From positions 291,937 through 355,936 of the forward strand of contig NZ_JACWFH010000008.1 of assembly GCF_019749255.1 (NCBI RefSeq): 64,000 nucleotides of DNA, written 5' to 3'. Every line of letters starts with the position of its first letter. The stretch's first letter is position 1. Made by a program: the position numbers and the translations under genes. Under the pieces are notes generated by a model. That model made no database searches. It was not told the origin of the DNA and was given only the letters and a program-made list of their open reading frames with translations. Source of the DNA: Mesobacillus maritimus (GTDB taxonomy: Bacteria > Bacillota > Bacilli > Bacillales > Cytobacillaceae). Below, in pieces: positions 18,783 through 28,078 of this stretch.

Positions 18783-20261
18783 TTGGAAAAGGTAGATATT
18801 TTTAAAGATATTGCCGAAAGAACGGGCGGCGATATATACTTGGGAGTTGTCGGTGCAGTAAGAACAGGCAAATCCACTTTCATCAAGAAATTCATGGAGC
18901 TAGTTGTTTTACCGAATATAGAAAATGAAGCGGATAGGGCTCGCTGTCAAGATGAGCTGCCACAAAGTGCTGCTGGTAAAACAATTATGACAACAGAGCC
19001 GAAGTTTGTACCAAATCAGGCTGCTTCGATTCACGTAGACGAAGGCCTAGATGTTAACATTAGGCTAGTAGATTGTGTAGGGTACACGGTACCGGGTGCT
19101 AAAGGATATGAAGATGAAAATGGACCGCGGATGATAAACACCCCGTGGTATGAAGAACCAATTCCTTTTCATGAAGCAGCGGAAATTGGCACAAGGAAAG
19201 TTATTCAAGAACATTCAACCATTGGTGTTGTCATTACCTCAGATGGTACTATTGGGGATATTCCGCGGATGGATTATATTGAAGCAGAGGAAAGGGTCAT
19301 TGAGGAGCTAAAAGAGGTAGGAAAACCGTTCATAATGGTGGTTAACAGTGCTCAGCCTCATCACCCTAACACGGAAACGCTTAGAACACAGTTAGCAGAG
19401 AAATATGATATCCCTGTTATCTCCATGAGTGTTGAAAGTATGCGTGAAAGTGACGTGTTAACGGTTCTTCGTGAGGCCTTATATGAATTCCCTGTACTTG
19501 AAGTGAATGTAAACCTACCTAGTTGGGTTATGGTGCTCAGGGAAAATCATTGGCTTCGTGAGAGCTATCAAGAAGCGGTGAAAGAGACTGTAAAAGATAT
19601 TAAAAGATTGCGTGATGTAGATAGGGTAGTCCAGCAATTTAGTGATTACGAGTTTATTGAAAATGCTGGATTAGCAGGAATTGAGATGGGGCAAGGGGTA
19701 GCAGAAATCGATTTGTTTGCACCGGATGACCTATATGACGATATCCTAAAAGAGATTGTAGGGGTAGAAATTCGCGGAAAGGATCATCTTCTTGAATTGA
19801 TGCAGGATTTCGCTTATGCAAAAGCAGAGTATGACCAAGTTGCGGATGCGTTAAAAATGGTAAAGCAAACAGGTTATGGAATTGCTTCCCCGTCCTTAAC
19901 AGATATGAGTCTTGAAGAACCAGAGATTATCCGCCAAGGTTCAAGATTTGGTGTGCGTTTAAAAGCAGTGGCTCCATCTATTCATATGATTAAGGTAGAT
20001 GTAGAATCAGAGTTTTCTCCGATTATTGGTACAGAAAAGCAAAGTGAGGAACTTGTCCGCTACTTGATGCAGGACTTTGAGGATGATCCACTATCCATTT
20101 GGAATTCAGATATTTTCGGTCGAAGCTTAAGTTCAATTGTAAGAGAGGGAATTTCCGCAAAACTTTCCCTAATGCCGGAAAATGCCCGATACAAATTGAA
20201 AGAGACGTTAGAACGAATTATCAACGAGGGTTCAGGCGGCTTAATTGCAATTATATTGTAA
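18783..20261 (+). CDS. spoIVA: Spore coat basement ATPase SpoIVA
   Basis: A 492-residue morphogenetic ATPase that polymerises around the forespore and supports coat and cortex assembly; its C terminus binds SpoVM at the membrane. The Walker A motif GAVRTGKST is at 24-32 and the C-terminal end reads EGSGGLIAIIL as in other bacilli. The start is TTG at 18783 behind GGGAGGGGA, giving MEKVDIFKDIAERTGG. A candidate SigE promoter lies at 18683-18710. Confidence 0.97.
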   Translation: MEKVDIFKDIAERTGGDIYLGVVGAVRTGKSTFIKKFMELVVLPNIENEADRARCQDELPQSAAGKTIMTTEPKFVPNQAASIHVDEGLDVNIRLVDCVGYTVPGAKGYEDENGPRMINTPWYEEPIPFHEAAEIGTRKVIQEHSTIGVVITSDGTIGDIPRMDYIEAEERVIEELKEVGKPFIMVVNSAQPHHPNTETLRTQLAEKYDIPVISMSVESMRESDVLTVLREALYEFPVLEVNVNLPSWVMVLRENHWLRESYQEAVKETVKDIKRLRDVDRVVQQFSDYEFIENAGLAGIEMGQGVAEIDLFAPDDLYDDILKEIVGVEIRGKDHLLELMQDFAYAKAEYDQVADALKMVKQTGYGIASPSLTDMSLEEPEIIRQGSRFGVRLKAVAPSIHMIKVDVESEFSPIIGTEKQSEELVRYLMQDFEDDPLSIWNSDIFGRSLSSIVREGISAKLSLMPENARYKLKETLERIINEGSGGLIAIIL

Positions 20262-20267
20262 ACTTTC

Positions 20268-20292
20268 AGACTCCGATTCGGAGTCTTTTTTG
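20268..20292 (+). terminator. Terminator after spoIVA
   Basis: AGACTCCG (20268-20275) pairs with CGGAGTCT (20279-20286), then a T run. It begins 7 bases after the stop. Confidence 0.85.
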
Positions 20293-20605
20293 TTTCTTTG
20301 CAAATAAATTGGAAAAAACATATAAAAAATGGTATCTTACTAACAATTCTTTGGCTTGAATGAAAAGATTACCATTATTTCTTGAATTTATCTTGATAAC
20401 CCTAAATGATTGTGATAATCTTTTAACAGATTAACGTTGCAGGGCCGAAAACCCTTGTTATATCTAGGTTTTGTCGGTAAATTCATTTTTTTAACGACGA
20501 TATGCCAAACATTGTAAGAAAAATGTTCTAGCAACGTATAGAATCCCGTAGTTTTGTTTAGAAATGTAATAATAGGTTATTTTCTGAGCACTATTAAAGG
20601 ATTTT
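20293..20605 (+). other. Gene-free region upstream of hbs (promoter and leader)
   Basis: About 310 bases with no gene on either strand. A promoter-like TTGATA (20393-20398) is followed by GTGATAATCT (20412-20421), with the -10 not at an ideal distance. Farther on, CCGAAAACC (near 20446-20454) can pair with GGTTTTGTCGG (near 20470-20480), with a 2-base bulge, so the hbs message may have a long structured leader. No terminator is seen in it. Confidence 0.35.
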
Positions 20606-20622
20606 GGGAGGAGGTGAATGGC

Positions 20623-20895
20623 ATGAACAAGACAGAACTAATCAATGCAGTTGCAGAAGCTGGAGAACTTTCTAAAAAGGACGCAACAAAAGCAGTTGAC
20701 GCTGTTTTTGATTCAATCTTAAATGCACTAGCAAGTGGTGATAAAGTACAATTAATTGGTTTTGGTAACTTTGAAGTTCGTGAGCGTGCTGCCCGTAAAG
20801 GACGCAACCCACAAACAGGTGATGAAATCGAAATCTCTGCGAGCAAGGTGCCAGCTTTTAAACCAGGTAAAGCTCTTAAGGATGCAGTAAAATAA
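20623..20895 (+). CDS. hbs: Nucleoid protein HU (HBsu)
   Basis: Histone-like DNA-binding protein of 90 residues. The DNA-binding arm contains [21 protein letters not shown] and the end is [16 protein letters not shown], both typical of HU. The ATG at 20623 has a very strong site (GGGAGGAGGTGA); an upstream in-frame ATG at 20554 has none. Length is close to B. subtilis HBsu (92). Monocistronic with terminator at 20928-20956. Confidence 0.97.
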   Translation: MNKTELINAVAEAGELSKKDATKAVDAVFDSILNALASGDKVQLIGFGNFEVRERAARKGRNPQTGDEIEISASKVPAFKPGKALKDAVK

Positions 20896-20927
20896 TTACA
20901 TATAGATATCCTAAAGCATACTTTGAG

Positions 20928-20956
20928 AAAAGGCCGCAAAATAAGCGGCCTTTTTC
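20928..20956 (+). terminator. Terminator after hbs
   Basis: AGGCCGC (20931-20937) pairs with GCGGCCT (20945-20951), extended by flanking A and T, then a T run. Confidence 0.85.
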
Positions 20957-21094
20957 TTATGGATAAACTTTATACTAGGAAATCCCCCTTTGACTTTTTA
21001 TTATTTTGCTTGCATACAAAAAATTATGCTAATATGGAAATGATATAATTTGTAGTAAAAAGAAAATCTTGTGTATTTTTTAGGAGGAAAAGGA

Positions 21095-21661
21095 ATGGCC
21101 GAGGTAAATCACGCCCAAATTGAGGAAGCGGTGCGTTTATTATTAGAAGCTGTAGGGGAAAATCCAAACCGAGAGGGTCTTCTAGACACACCAAAGCGGG
21201 TTGCGAGGATGTATGAAGAAATTTTCGCGGGGCTAGACCAGGATCCTGAAGAATATTTTGAAACCATCTTTGGAGAAGATCATGAGGAGTTAGTCCTTGT
21301 CAAAGATATCCCGTTCTACTCCATGTGTGAACACCACCTTGTTCCTTTTTACGGAAAAGCGCATGTTGCCTATATTCCTAAAGGCGGAAAGGTTACTGGA
21401 TTAAGTAAACTTGCAAGAGCGGTTGATGCAGTAGCAAAGAGACCGCAACTACAAGAGAGAATAACTTCAACCATAGCTAATGCAATCATGAATAAACTTG
21501 AACCACATGGAGTTATGGTCGTTGTTGAAGCGGAGCATATGTGCATGACGATGCGAGGAGTCAAGAAGCCTGGCTCAAAGACAGTTACCTCCGCTGTAAG
21601 AGGAACGCTTGCAGAAGACGTGAATGCACGAGCTGAAATCTTGACGTTAATTAAAGAATAA
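21095..21661 (+). CDS. folE: GTP cyclohydrolase I FolE
   Basis: First enzyme of folate synthesis, turning GTP into 7,8-dihydroneopterin triphosphate; 188 residues. The zinc ligands are Cys78 and His81 in [11 protein letters not shown] and Cys150 in [10 protein letters not shown]. The ATG at 21095 lies behind TTAGGAGGAAAAGG. The B. subtilis orthologue was once called mtrA and is cotranscribed with mtrB, as is likely here (12-base gap). Confidence 0.95.
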   Translation: MAEVNHAQIEEAVRLLLEAVGENPNREGLLDTPKRVARMYEEIFAGLDQDPEEYFETIFGEDHEELVLVKDIPFYSMCEHHLVPFYGKAHVAYIPKGGKVTGLSKLARAVDAVAKRPQLQERITSTIANAIMNKLEPHGVMVVVEAEHMCMTMRGVKKPGSKTVTSAVRGTLAEDVNARAEILTLIKE

Positions 21662-21673
21662 AGGGTGATGAGA

Positions 21674-21907
21674 ATGGAAAAAAAACCTATGCAAAATTCA
21701 GACTATGTTGTTATTAAGGCGAATGATGATGGGGTTAATGTAATTGGCCTAACACGTGGGACAGATACAAGGTTTCATCACTCCGAAAAGCTTGATCAAG
21801 GGGAAGTTATGATTGCCCAGTTTACTGAGCATACTTCAGCAATAAAGATTCGTGGAAATGCAAGTATCATAACCTCTTACGGTGAGATCACCAGTGATAA
21901 AAAATAG
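21674..21907 (+). CDS. mtrB: trp RNA-binding attenuation protein TRAP
   Basis: A 77-residue subunit of the 11-mer ring that, with tryptophan bound, wraps RNA containing repeated GAG/UAG triplets. The core [20 protein letters not shown] is followed by [12 protein letters not shown], carrying the Lys and Arg used for RNA contact. I choose ATG 21674 behind AGGGTGATG; a GTG at 21665 is also in frame. In B. subtilis TRAP controls trpEDCFBA, but that operon is missing from its usual place downstream in this window. Confidence 0.95.
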   Translation: MEKKPMQNSDYVVIKANDDGVNVIGLTRGTDTRFHHSEKLDQGEVMIAQFTEHTSAIKIRGNASIITSYGEITSDKK

Positions 21908-22001
21908 ATTTTCGAAATAAACAAATTTGATACAATGTTGGACTGAAATTATTGGTAATCACCTTTAATTTGTATTTCATTCCCAAGTTATCAGTTATTT
22001 A

Positions 22002-22010
22002 TGATATAAT
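22002..22010 (+). promoter_or_regulatory. Candidate extended -10 promoter for hepS-menG-hepT
   Basis: TGATATAAT at 22002-22010 is a perfect extended -10 (TG, one base, TATAAT). I see no good -35 at 17 bases. It lies about 110 bases before hepS. Confidence 0.45.
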
Positions 22011-22123
22011 TGTGACTGCTTTAAGGTATGAATATTTTAAGACAAAAGAACCAACAAATAGATGCGATATTGGGTAATCTAGCAATTCGCTAGTAAGCCA
22101 ACTTCAGGACAAGGGTGATTCAT

Positions 22124-22951
22124 TTGCAAGACTTTCACACAACAATAGAGCGCGTAAGGGATCAATTATCGAAAAAATTATTTCATTCGTATTTGTTTCA
22201 GAATATTGAAGCTCCAGTGGTGGACGAGGACAAGCTTCTCTTTCTTGTTTCGTTTCTTCATCAACTTGGGCTTTCTAAGGATGAGATAGATAATTACAGT
22301 GTCACTACAATGCTTTTGCAAATAGCCCTTGATACTCATGAAAATGTCCAGAATTCAATACCTGAAGAAGAATCTTCTGGATTAAAACATCGACAACTAA
22401 CTGTATTGGCGGGTACTTACTATAGTGGCTTATTCTATCAACAGCTTGCACATGCAAACGACATTGAAATGATTACAACTCTAGCAGCAGGTGTAAAAGA
22501 GGTTAACGAACATAAGATTTCTGTGTATCGTAAGGACTCGGATGCAATTGATAAACTAATGAATAGTGTTAAATTGGTTGAATCCTCGCTGTTTTCTCGG
22601 ATAGCAGATCAATTTGGAGTTGTGGAATGGAAAGATCTTCTTACTAATGTGATGTTTGTAAAACGGATGATTGATGAGGAGAATCGCTTTCTACAGTCGG
22701 GATCGTCCATAGTTTTCGACGGGCTTAAAAAGCTATCTTTTCCGAGAAACAATCAGGAATTGGCTAAAATCTCTTCTGAACAGCAAAAATACCTGCTTTC
22801 CATTTGTGAACGCTATATAGATTTTTCCATCAACATCATTGAAGCAGCGATCAAAAAGCTGCCTGCCATGGAAAATCTCACGAAAGAACGTCTGGATGAG
22901 ATTCTTGGTCAGAACCGCTCGATAAATAAAAAAACGTTGGAAGAAGGGTGA
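22124..22951 (+). CDS. hepS: Heptaprenyl diphosphate synthase component I
   Basis: Small regulatory subunit (275 residues) of the two-part enzyme that makes the C35 side chain of menaquinone-7; it has no Asp-rich catalytic motif, which is expected. Similarity is clear in [18 protein letters not shown] and [16 protein letters not shown]. Start at TTG 22124 (MQDFH...) behind AAGGGTGAT, as in B. subtilis HepS (MQDIY...). Its stop lies next to the start of menG. Confidence 0.85.
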   Translation: MQDFHTTIERVRDQLSKKLFHSYLFQNIEAPVVDEDKLLFLVSFLHQLGLSKDEIDNYSVTTMLLQIALDTHENVQNSIPEEESSGLKHRQLTVLAGTYYSGLFYQQLAHANDIEMITTLAAGVKEVNEHKISVYRKDSDAIDKLMNSVKLVESSLFSRIADQFGVVEWKDLLTNVMFVKRMIDEENRFLQSGSSIVFDGLKKLSFPRNNQELAKISSEQQKYLLSICERYIDFSINIIEAAIKKLPAMENLTKERLDEILGQNRSINKKTLEEG

Positions 22952-22953
22952 AC

Positions 22954-23658
22954 ATGGGGCAGTCAAAAGAGGAACGCGTTCACGGGGTGTTTGAAAGCAT
23001 CTATAAAAATTATGATCAAATGAACTCCGTCATTAGCTTTAAACAGCATATTAGATGGCGTAAAGATACAATGAAAAAGATGAATGTACAACCTGGGAAG
23101 AGTGCATTGGATTTGTGTTGTGGAACTGCCGATTGGACGATTGCTCTTGCTGATGAAGTGGGCAAGGAAGGAAAAGTCGTTGGTTTAGATTTCAGTAGAA
23201 ATATGCTGAAAATTGGTGAAGAAAAAGTAAAGCAACGCAACCTTGAACAAGTTACTCTAATACATGGAAATGCCATGGATCTTCCGTTTGAAGATAACAG
23301 CTTTGATTATGTAACAATCGGTTTCGGTCTTCGGAACGTTCCTGATTATTTACAGGTATTAAAAGAGATGAATCGTGTCCTTAAACCAGGGGGGATTGGT
23401 GTGTGTCTCGAGACCTCTCAACCTGAAATGTTTGGATTTAAGCAGGTTTATTATTTTTATTTCCGATTTATTATGCCTGTTTTTGGAAAACTTTTTGCTA
23501 AAAGTTATAAAGAATATTCATGGCTTCAGGAATCTGCGCGGAGTTTCCCTGGCATGAAAGAGCTTGCTAAGATGTTTGAAAAAGCCGGTTTTGTTGATGT
23601 GAACTACAAACCTTACACCGGTGGAGTAGCTGCTGTCCATTTTGGACATAAAAAATAG
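22954..23658 (+). CDS. menG: Demethylmenaquinone methyltransferase
   Basis: SAM-dependent methyltransferase of 234 residues that performs the last step of menaquinone synthesis (UbiE/MenG family). Motif I is [11 protein letters not shown] (52-62), followed by GLDFSRNML and the family signature [16 protein letters not shown] 22954 behind GAAGAAGGG. Flanked by the two heptaprenyl diphosphate synthase subunits, so the operon supplies both side chain and head-group methylation. Confidence 0.95.
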   Translation: MGQSKEERVHGVFESIYKNYDQMNSVISFKQHIRWRKDTMKKMNVQPGKSALDLCCGTADWTIALADEVGKEGKVVGLDFSRNMLKIGEEKVKQRNLEQVTLIHGNAMDLPFEDNSFDYVTIGFGLRNVPDYLQVLKEMNRVLKPGGIGVCLETSQPEMFGFKQVYYFYFRFIMPVFGKLFAKSYKEYSWLQESARSFPGMKELAKMFEKAGFVDVNYKPYTGGVAAVHFGHKK

Positions 23659-23673
23659 TGCTGGGTGGAAACG

Positions 23674-24636
23674 ATGAAATTAAAGATGATGTATTCATAT
23701 TTAAATTCAGATATAAACATAATTGAGAGAGAGCTTGAATCAACGATTGAAGCTCAATCTCCGTTACTCCGCCAAGCCTCCCTTCATACATTACGCGCAG
23801 GAGGGAAGCGAATCCGACCTGTATTCGTGTTGCTTGGGGGGAAATTTGGCGATTATGATATTAATGTTATAAAAAATGTGGCTGTGCCCTTAGAGTTGAT
23901 TCACATGGCTTCACTTGTCCACGATGATGTCATTGATGATGCTGAACTCCGCAGAGGTCAACCGACGATAAAGGCTAAATGGGACAATCGAATCGCCATG
24001 TATACTGGCGATTATATTTTTGCTAGAGCCCTTGAGTTAATAGGGGAAATTAAAGAGCCGATAGCTCATAGGATTTTAGCGGATACGATTGTTCAACTTT
24101 CTGTAGGTGAGATTGAGCAAATCAAAGATAAATATAACTTTGACCAAAACCTTAAAAATTATTTTAGAAGAATCAAACGAAAAACCGCTCTATTAATTGC
24201 AACAAGCTGTCAATTAGGAGCCGTTGCATCGGGTGTTGAGGAAAAGGACCATAAAAACTTATATCGTTTCGGTTATTATGTTGGGATGAGCTTCCAAATT
24301 ACGGATGATGTTCTTGATTTTACAGGGACAGAGCAAGAATTAGGGAAGCCAGCTGGTGGTGATTTGCTCCAAGGAAATATTACACTACCGGTTTTGTACG
24401 CAATGAATAACGACGCAATACGAAACAAAATAATAAATGTTCATGAAAATAGTTCGAGAGCAGAAATGGATGAAATTATTACCATGATTAAGCAGTCAGG
24501 AGCAATTGAAAAATCACTTGATATTAGTGATCGCTATCTTGCTAAAGCGCTGGATATCCTTGAAAAACTTCCGCAGAATAAAGCAAAGAAAACATTACGA
24601 GACATTGCCAAGTTCATTGGAAAACGCAAATATTGA
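23674..24636 (+). CDS. hepT: Heptaprenyl diphosphate synthase component II
   Basis: Catalytic trans-prenyltransferase subunit of 320 residues. The first Asp-rich motif is DDVIDDAE (84-91) and the second DDVLDF (211-216); GGKRIRPV (43-50) binds isopentenyl diphosphate. ATG 23674 after GGGTGGA, giving MKLKMMYSYL, matches an internal Met of B. subtilis HepT. Product is heptaprenyl diphosphate for menaquinone-7, consistent with the qcr genes downstream. Confidence 0.95.
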   Translation: MKLKMMYSYLNSDINIIERELESTIEAQSPLLRQASLHTLRAGGKRIRPVFVLLGGKFGDYDINVIKNVAVPLELIHMASLVHDDVIDDAELRRGQPTIKAKWDNRIAMYTGDYIFARALELIGEIKEPIAHRILADTIVQLSVGEIEQIKDKYNFDQNLKNYFRRIKRKTALLIATSCQLGAVASGVEEKDHKNLYRFGYYVGMSFQITDDVLDFTGTEQELGKPAGGDLLQGNITLPVLYAMNNDAIRNKIINVHENSSRAEMDEIITMIKQSGAIEKSLDISDRYLAKALDILEKLPQNKAKKTLRDIAKFIGKRKY

Positions 24637-24640
24637 CAAC

Positions 24641-24669
24641 TTGCTAATTTTTCTAAAAAATGTTATTAT
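24641..24669 (+). promoter_or_regulatory. Candidate SigA promoter of ndk
   Basis: TTGCTA (24641-24646) and TATTAT (24664-24669) with a 17-base spacer, about 60 bases before ndk. Confidence 0.55.
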
Positions 24670-24731
24670 TTTAGATGGCTGTTCAAGATAGCTGCTAACT
24701 ATACATAATGATTTTTTAGGAGTGGAGTATC

Positions 24732-25178
24732 GTGGAAAAAACGTTTCTAATGGTCAAACCTGACGGAGTTCAACGCAATGTTATTGGTGAAATCGTTTCC
24801 CGCTTTGAAAGAAAGGGTTTTCAATTAGTTGGTGCGAAGTTGATGTCTATTCCAACTGAACTTGCCGAGCAACACTATGGCGAGCATAAAGAACGACCAT
24901 TCTTTGGAGAATTGGTAGACTTTATTACTTCAGGTCCAGTATTTGCAATGGTATGGCAAGGTGAGAATGTCATTTCTACAGCACGTCAAATGATGGGTTC
25001 CACGAATCCAAAAGATGCTGCTGCTGGTACGATCCGTGGTGACTTCGGCTTAATAGTCGGGAAAAATATCATTCACGGTTCTGACTCTCCTGAAAGCGCT
25101 GTCCGAGAAATCGGTCTATTCTTTAAGAACGAAGAATTAGTAGAATACAATAAAAATATAAACGAGTGGATTTATTAA
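24732..25178 (+). CDS. ndk: Nucleoside diphosphate kinase
   Basis: Transfers the gamma phosphate of ATP to nucleoside diphosphates via a phosphohistidine. The active-site signature [11 protein letters not shown] contains His115. Length 148, as usual. Start is GTG 24732 after TTAGGAGTGG. In B. subtilis cheR comes next, but here it is absent and aroF follows after 230 bases. Confidence 0.95.
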   Translation: MEKTFLMVKPDGVQRNVIGEIVSRFERKGFQLVGAKLMSIPTELAEQHYGEHKERPFFGELVDFITSGPVFAMVWQGENVISTARQMMGSTNPKDAAAGTIRGDFGLIVGKNIIHGSDSPESAVREIGLFFKNEELVEYNKNINEWIY

Positions 25179-25186
25179 GATAAAGA

Positions 25187-25216
25187 AAAAGGCGTCTGCT
25201 TTAGCAGATGCCTTTT
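25187..25216 (+). terminator. Terminator after ndk
   Basis: GGCGTCTGCT (25191-25200) pairs with AGCAGATGCC (25203-25212) with flanking A and T runs. Confidence 0.8.
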
Positions 25217-25236
25217 CTAATTGTATCGGTAAACAA

Positions 25237-25316
25237 GGCGCTTCCGCTTTTCGTTTCCTTTATCTCAGTTGAAGGGCTCCTTGCCATACGTCGCTAACCG
25301 GGCGCTTCCGCTTTTC
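25237..25316 (+). repeat. Two copies of a 16-base intergenic repeat
   Basis: GGCGCTTCCGCTTTTC occurs at 25237-25252 and again at 25301-25316, 64 bases apart, between ndk and aroF. Similar GCGCTTCCGCTTTTC pieces occur in intergenic regions of many Bacillaceae, so this looks like a decayed member of a dispersed repeat. It may not be functional. Confidence 0.6.
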
Positions 25317-25334
25317 TTTTTATTTTTTAAATTT

Positions 25335-25362
25335 TTGCTATTTTTATTTAAACGTGTATGAT
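25335..25362 (+). promoter_or_regulatory. Candidate SigA promoter of the aro operon
   Basis: TTGCTA (25335-25340) and TATGAT (25357-25362), 16-base spacer, 50 bases before aroF. No TRAP-like series of GAG/TAG triplets or T-box is seen in the short leader. Confidence 0.55.
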
Positions 25363-25412
25363 ATATTGGTACATAATCCATAATCCTTTAATGAGTTGAA
25401 GGGGGAAAGAGT

Positions 25413-26585
25413 ATGAGATATTTAACAGCTGGTGAATCACATGGTCCGCAGCTTACAACAATTATTGAAGGTCTGCCGGCAGGATTGCCTTTAACGGCAG
25501 AAGATATAAACACTGAGCTCGCTAGAAGACAAAAAGGTCACGGCAGAGGGCGAAGGATGCAAATTGAGAAAGACGCTGCCCAAATTATGGGAGGCATTCG
25601 ACATGGGTATACACTTGGATCTCCAGTGGCACTTGTTGTCGAAAACAAAGACTGGACCCATTGGACTAAAATTATGGGTCAAGGACCACTTAATAAGGAT
25701 GAGTCAGAGGAAGTTAAACGAAAAATAACTAGGGCTCGACCTGGGCATGCAGATTTAAATGGAGCATTAAAGTATGGACACCGCGATATGAGAAACGTTC
25801 TTGAACGTTCTTCAGCTCGTGAGACAACAGTGAGGGTCGCAGCAGGTGCTGTTGCGAAAACACTTTTATCTCAATTAGGAATAGAGATTGCTTGTCACGT
25901 ATTAGAAATTGGTGGGGTACAAGCAGAAAAGCTACCATATTCCTCGTTAGCAGAGTTGAAAGAAAAAACAGAAGCATCACCAGTTCGTTGTTTTGATCCA
26001 ACTGCTGAGCAGAAAATGATGGATGCCATTGATGAAGCAAAGAAAAATGGTGACTCAATTGGTGGGATTGTTGAAGTTATTGTTGAAGGAATGCCTGCGG
26101 GCGTTGGGAGCTATGTTCATTACGATCGTAAGCTTGACTCGAAACTTGCAGGAGCAATGGTTAGTATTAATGCTTTTAAAGGTGTAGAATTTGGGATTGG
26201 ATTTGAAGCTGCTAGAAAACCAGGTAGTGAGGTACACGATGAAATTGCTTGGGATCCTGAACAGGGATACTACCGAAAAACAAACCGTCTAGGTGGTTTC
26301 GAAGGTGGAATGACAACAGGAATGCCGATTGTAGTTAGAGGCGTAATGAAACCTATTCCGACTCTTTATAAACCATTACAAAGTGTAGATATTGATACAA
26401 AGGAACCATTTGCAGCAAGCATTGAGAGATCTGATAGCTGTGCGGTGCCTGCAGCAGCTGTTGTTGCAGAAAGTGTTATTGCTTGGGAGATTGCAGCCGC
26501 AATCGTAGATCAATTCTCTTCGGATCGACTAGATGTCCTTCAAGCAGCAATTGAGGAACAGCGCCGGTATGCGAGGGAATTTTAA
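25413..26585 (+). CDS. aroF: Chorismate synthase
   Basis: Last enzyme of the shikimate pathway (AroC in E. coli), converting EPSP to chorismate with reduced FMN; 390 residues. Signatures: GESHGP near the N terminus, [30 protein letters not shown], and [18 protein letters not shown] behind GAAGGGGGAAAG. The stop overlaps the aroB start by one base. First gene of the aromatic cluster. Confidence 0.97.
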   Translation: MRYLTAGESHGPQLTTIIEGLPAGLPLTAEDINTELARRQKGHGRGRRMQIEKDAAQIMGGIRHGYTLGSPVALVVENKDWTHWTKIMGQGPLNKDESEEVKRKITRARPGHADLNGALKYGHRDMRNVLERSSARETTVRVAAGAVAKTLLSQLGIEIACHVLEIGGVQAEKLPYSSLAELKEKTEASPVRCFDPTAEQKMMDAIDEAKKNGDSIGGIVEVIVEGMPAGVGSYVHYDRKLDSKLAGAMVSINAFKGVEFGIGFEAARKPGSEVHDEIAWDPEQGYYRKTNRLGGFEGGMTTGMPIVVRGVMKPIPTLYKPLQSVDIDTKEPFAASIERSDSCAVPAAAVVAESVIAWEIAAAIVDQFSSDRLDVLQAAIEEQRRYAREF

Positions 26586-27676
26586 TGGAAACCATCACAA
26601 TTAAGGCTGGGGATCAAAGGTATCCTGTGCACGTTGGGTACGGGATATTGGATCATTTGCAATCCTTTTTGGAAAGTGAATATCCTCAGCTTACTTCTAT
26701 TTTGATTATTACCGATGAAACAGTTGGTGAACTTTATCTAGAAGAGTTGATACATGCCATTGGGTATAAACAAATATACAGTAAAGTTGTTCCTGCAGGA
26801 GAGAAGGCCAAAACGTTTGAAGTTTATTATGATTGTTTGAGCTTTGCACTCGAAAAGAAACTTGACCGAAGATCAATGATACTGTCGTTTGGGGGCGGTG
26901 CTGTTGGCGATTTAGCTGGTTTTGTGGCAGCAAGCTTTATGAGGGGCATACCGTTTATTCAAATCCCGACAACCATACTTGCTCATGACAGTGCGGTAGG
27001 CGGAAAGGTAGCAATCAACCATCCGCTAGGCAAAAATATGATTGGAGCATTCTATCAACCTGTAGGTGTTTTTTATGATTTGAACTACTTGACTTCACTT
27101 CCTAAAGCGGAAGTAAGATCCGGGTTTGCTGAAGTTATTAAACATGGGTTAATAAGTAATCATCCTTTTTATGATTGGCTTAAAGAGCAGGTCGAGAGTT
27201 TAGATGCTACTATTCCTAACCCATTAATGATTGAATGTTTGACCAAGGGAATAAAAGTAAAAGCTAGAATTGTAGAAGTGGATGAAAAAGAAGCTGGCGT
27301 TCGAGCCTATCTGAATTTTGGGCATACTTTGGGCCACGCGATTGAAGCGGAAGTTGGATATGGGAAAATAACCCATGGTGAGGCTGTTGCTATTGGCATG
27401 GTTTTTGCATTACAACTGAGCTCACAAACATACAATTTTGAATTTAATACAACAGAATTTATTCAGTGGTTAAAGCATTTAGGCTATCGAACAGAGCTAC
27501 CTGAGGGGCTATCAATTGAACGTCTACTTGGGAGGATGAAGCAAGATAAAAAATCGTACGGACAAAGTGTTCGTTTTGTGCTTCTAAAGGAAATGGGGCA
27601 ACCTATCGTAAGTGAAGTAGCAGATGAATTTTTAATAGAAAACCTGGAAATCTTCAAAAGACAGGGGGGGCTATAA
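26585..27676 (+). CDS. aroB: 3-dehydroquinate synthase
   Basis: Second shikimate pathway enzyme, cyclising DAHP with NAD and a divalent metal; 363 residues. The NAD-binding GGGAVGDLAGF and metal-site regions GFAEVIKHGLI and LNFGHTLGHAIE are present. It overlaps aroF by one base and is followed directly by aroH. Confidence 0.97.
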   Translation: METITIKAGDQRYPVHVGYGILDHLQSFLESEYPQLTSILIITDETVGELYLEELIHAIGYKQIYSKVVPAGEKAKTFEVYYDCLSFALEKKLDRRSMILSFGGGAVGDLAGFVAASFMRGIPFIQIPTTILAHDSAVGGKVAINHPLGKNMIGAFYQPVGVFYDLNYLTSLPKAEVRSGFAEVIKHGLISNHPFYDWLKEQVESLDATIPNPLMIECLTKGIKVKARIVEVDEKEAGVRAYLNFGHTLGHAIEAEVGYGKITHGEAVAIGMVFALQLSSQTYNFEFNTTEFIQWLKHLGYRTELPEGLSIERLLGRMKQDKKSYGQSVRFVLLKEMGQPIVSEVADEFLIENLEIFKRQGGL

Positions 27677-28039
27677 GTGATTAGAGGGGTTAGAGGAGCA
27701 ATTACAGTTCTTGAAAACAATGAAGGGGAAATTGTTGCTGCTACTCAAAAACTAGCACAGGAAGTAATCAGAGAGAATGGAATCGATCCTAAATCCGTAG
27801 CATCCGTGTTTATTTCGGTGACGGAAGATGTAACTGCTGGGTTTCCTGCTAAGGCTCTACGTCAAATTGATGGGTGGTCATTAGTACCGGTCATGTGCAT
27901 GCAGGAAATTCCTGTACCAGGCTCGCTTTCAAAATGTATCCGGATTATGTTTCACGTGAACACAGATGCTCGACAAGAGGATATCAAACATATTTATCTT
28001 GAAGGAGCTAAGGTATTACGGCCGGATCTACTTAAATAG
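27677..28039 (+). CDS. aroH: Monofunctional chorismate mutase AroH
   Basis: AroH-class mutase of 120 residues (trimeric pseudo-barrel), converting chorismate to prephenate. It starts MIRGVRGAITV and contains the family stretch VTAGFPAKALRQIDGW and MCMQEIPVPGSLSKCIR. GTG start directly after the aroB stop with a GGGGGG site. In B. subtilis the trpEDCFBA genes come next; here hisC begins only 39 bases later. Confidence 0.93.
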   Translation: MIRGVRGAITVLENNEGEIVAATQKLAQEVIRENGIDPKSVASVFISVTEDVTAGFPAKALRQIDGWSLVPVMCMQEIPVPGSLSKCIRIMFHVNTDARQEDIKHIYLEGAKVLRPDLLK

Positions 28040-28078
28040 GAAATATGCAACACAAAGAGTTCAATAGAGGTGAAAACA

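Noticed and set aside
22736-23791. Minus-strand frames across hepS, menG and hepT
   Set aside because: Shadows of conserved genes; no ribosome sites and no recognisable domains.
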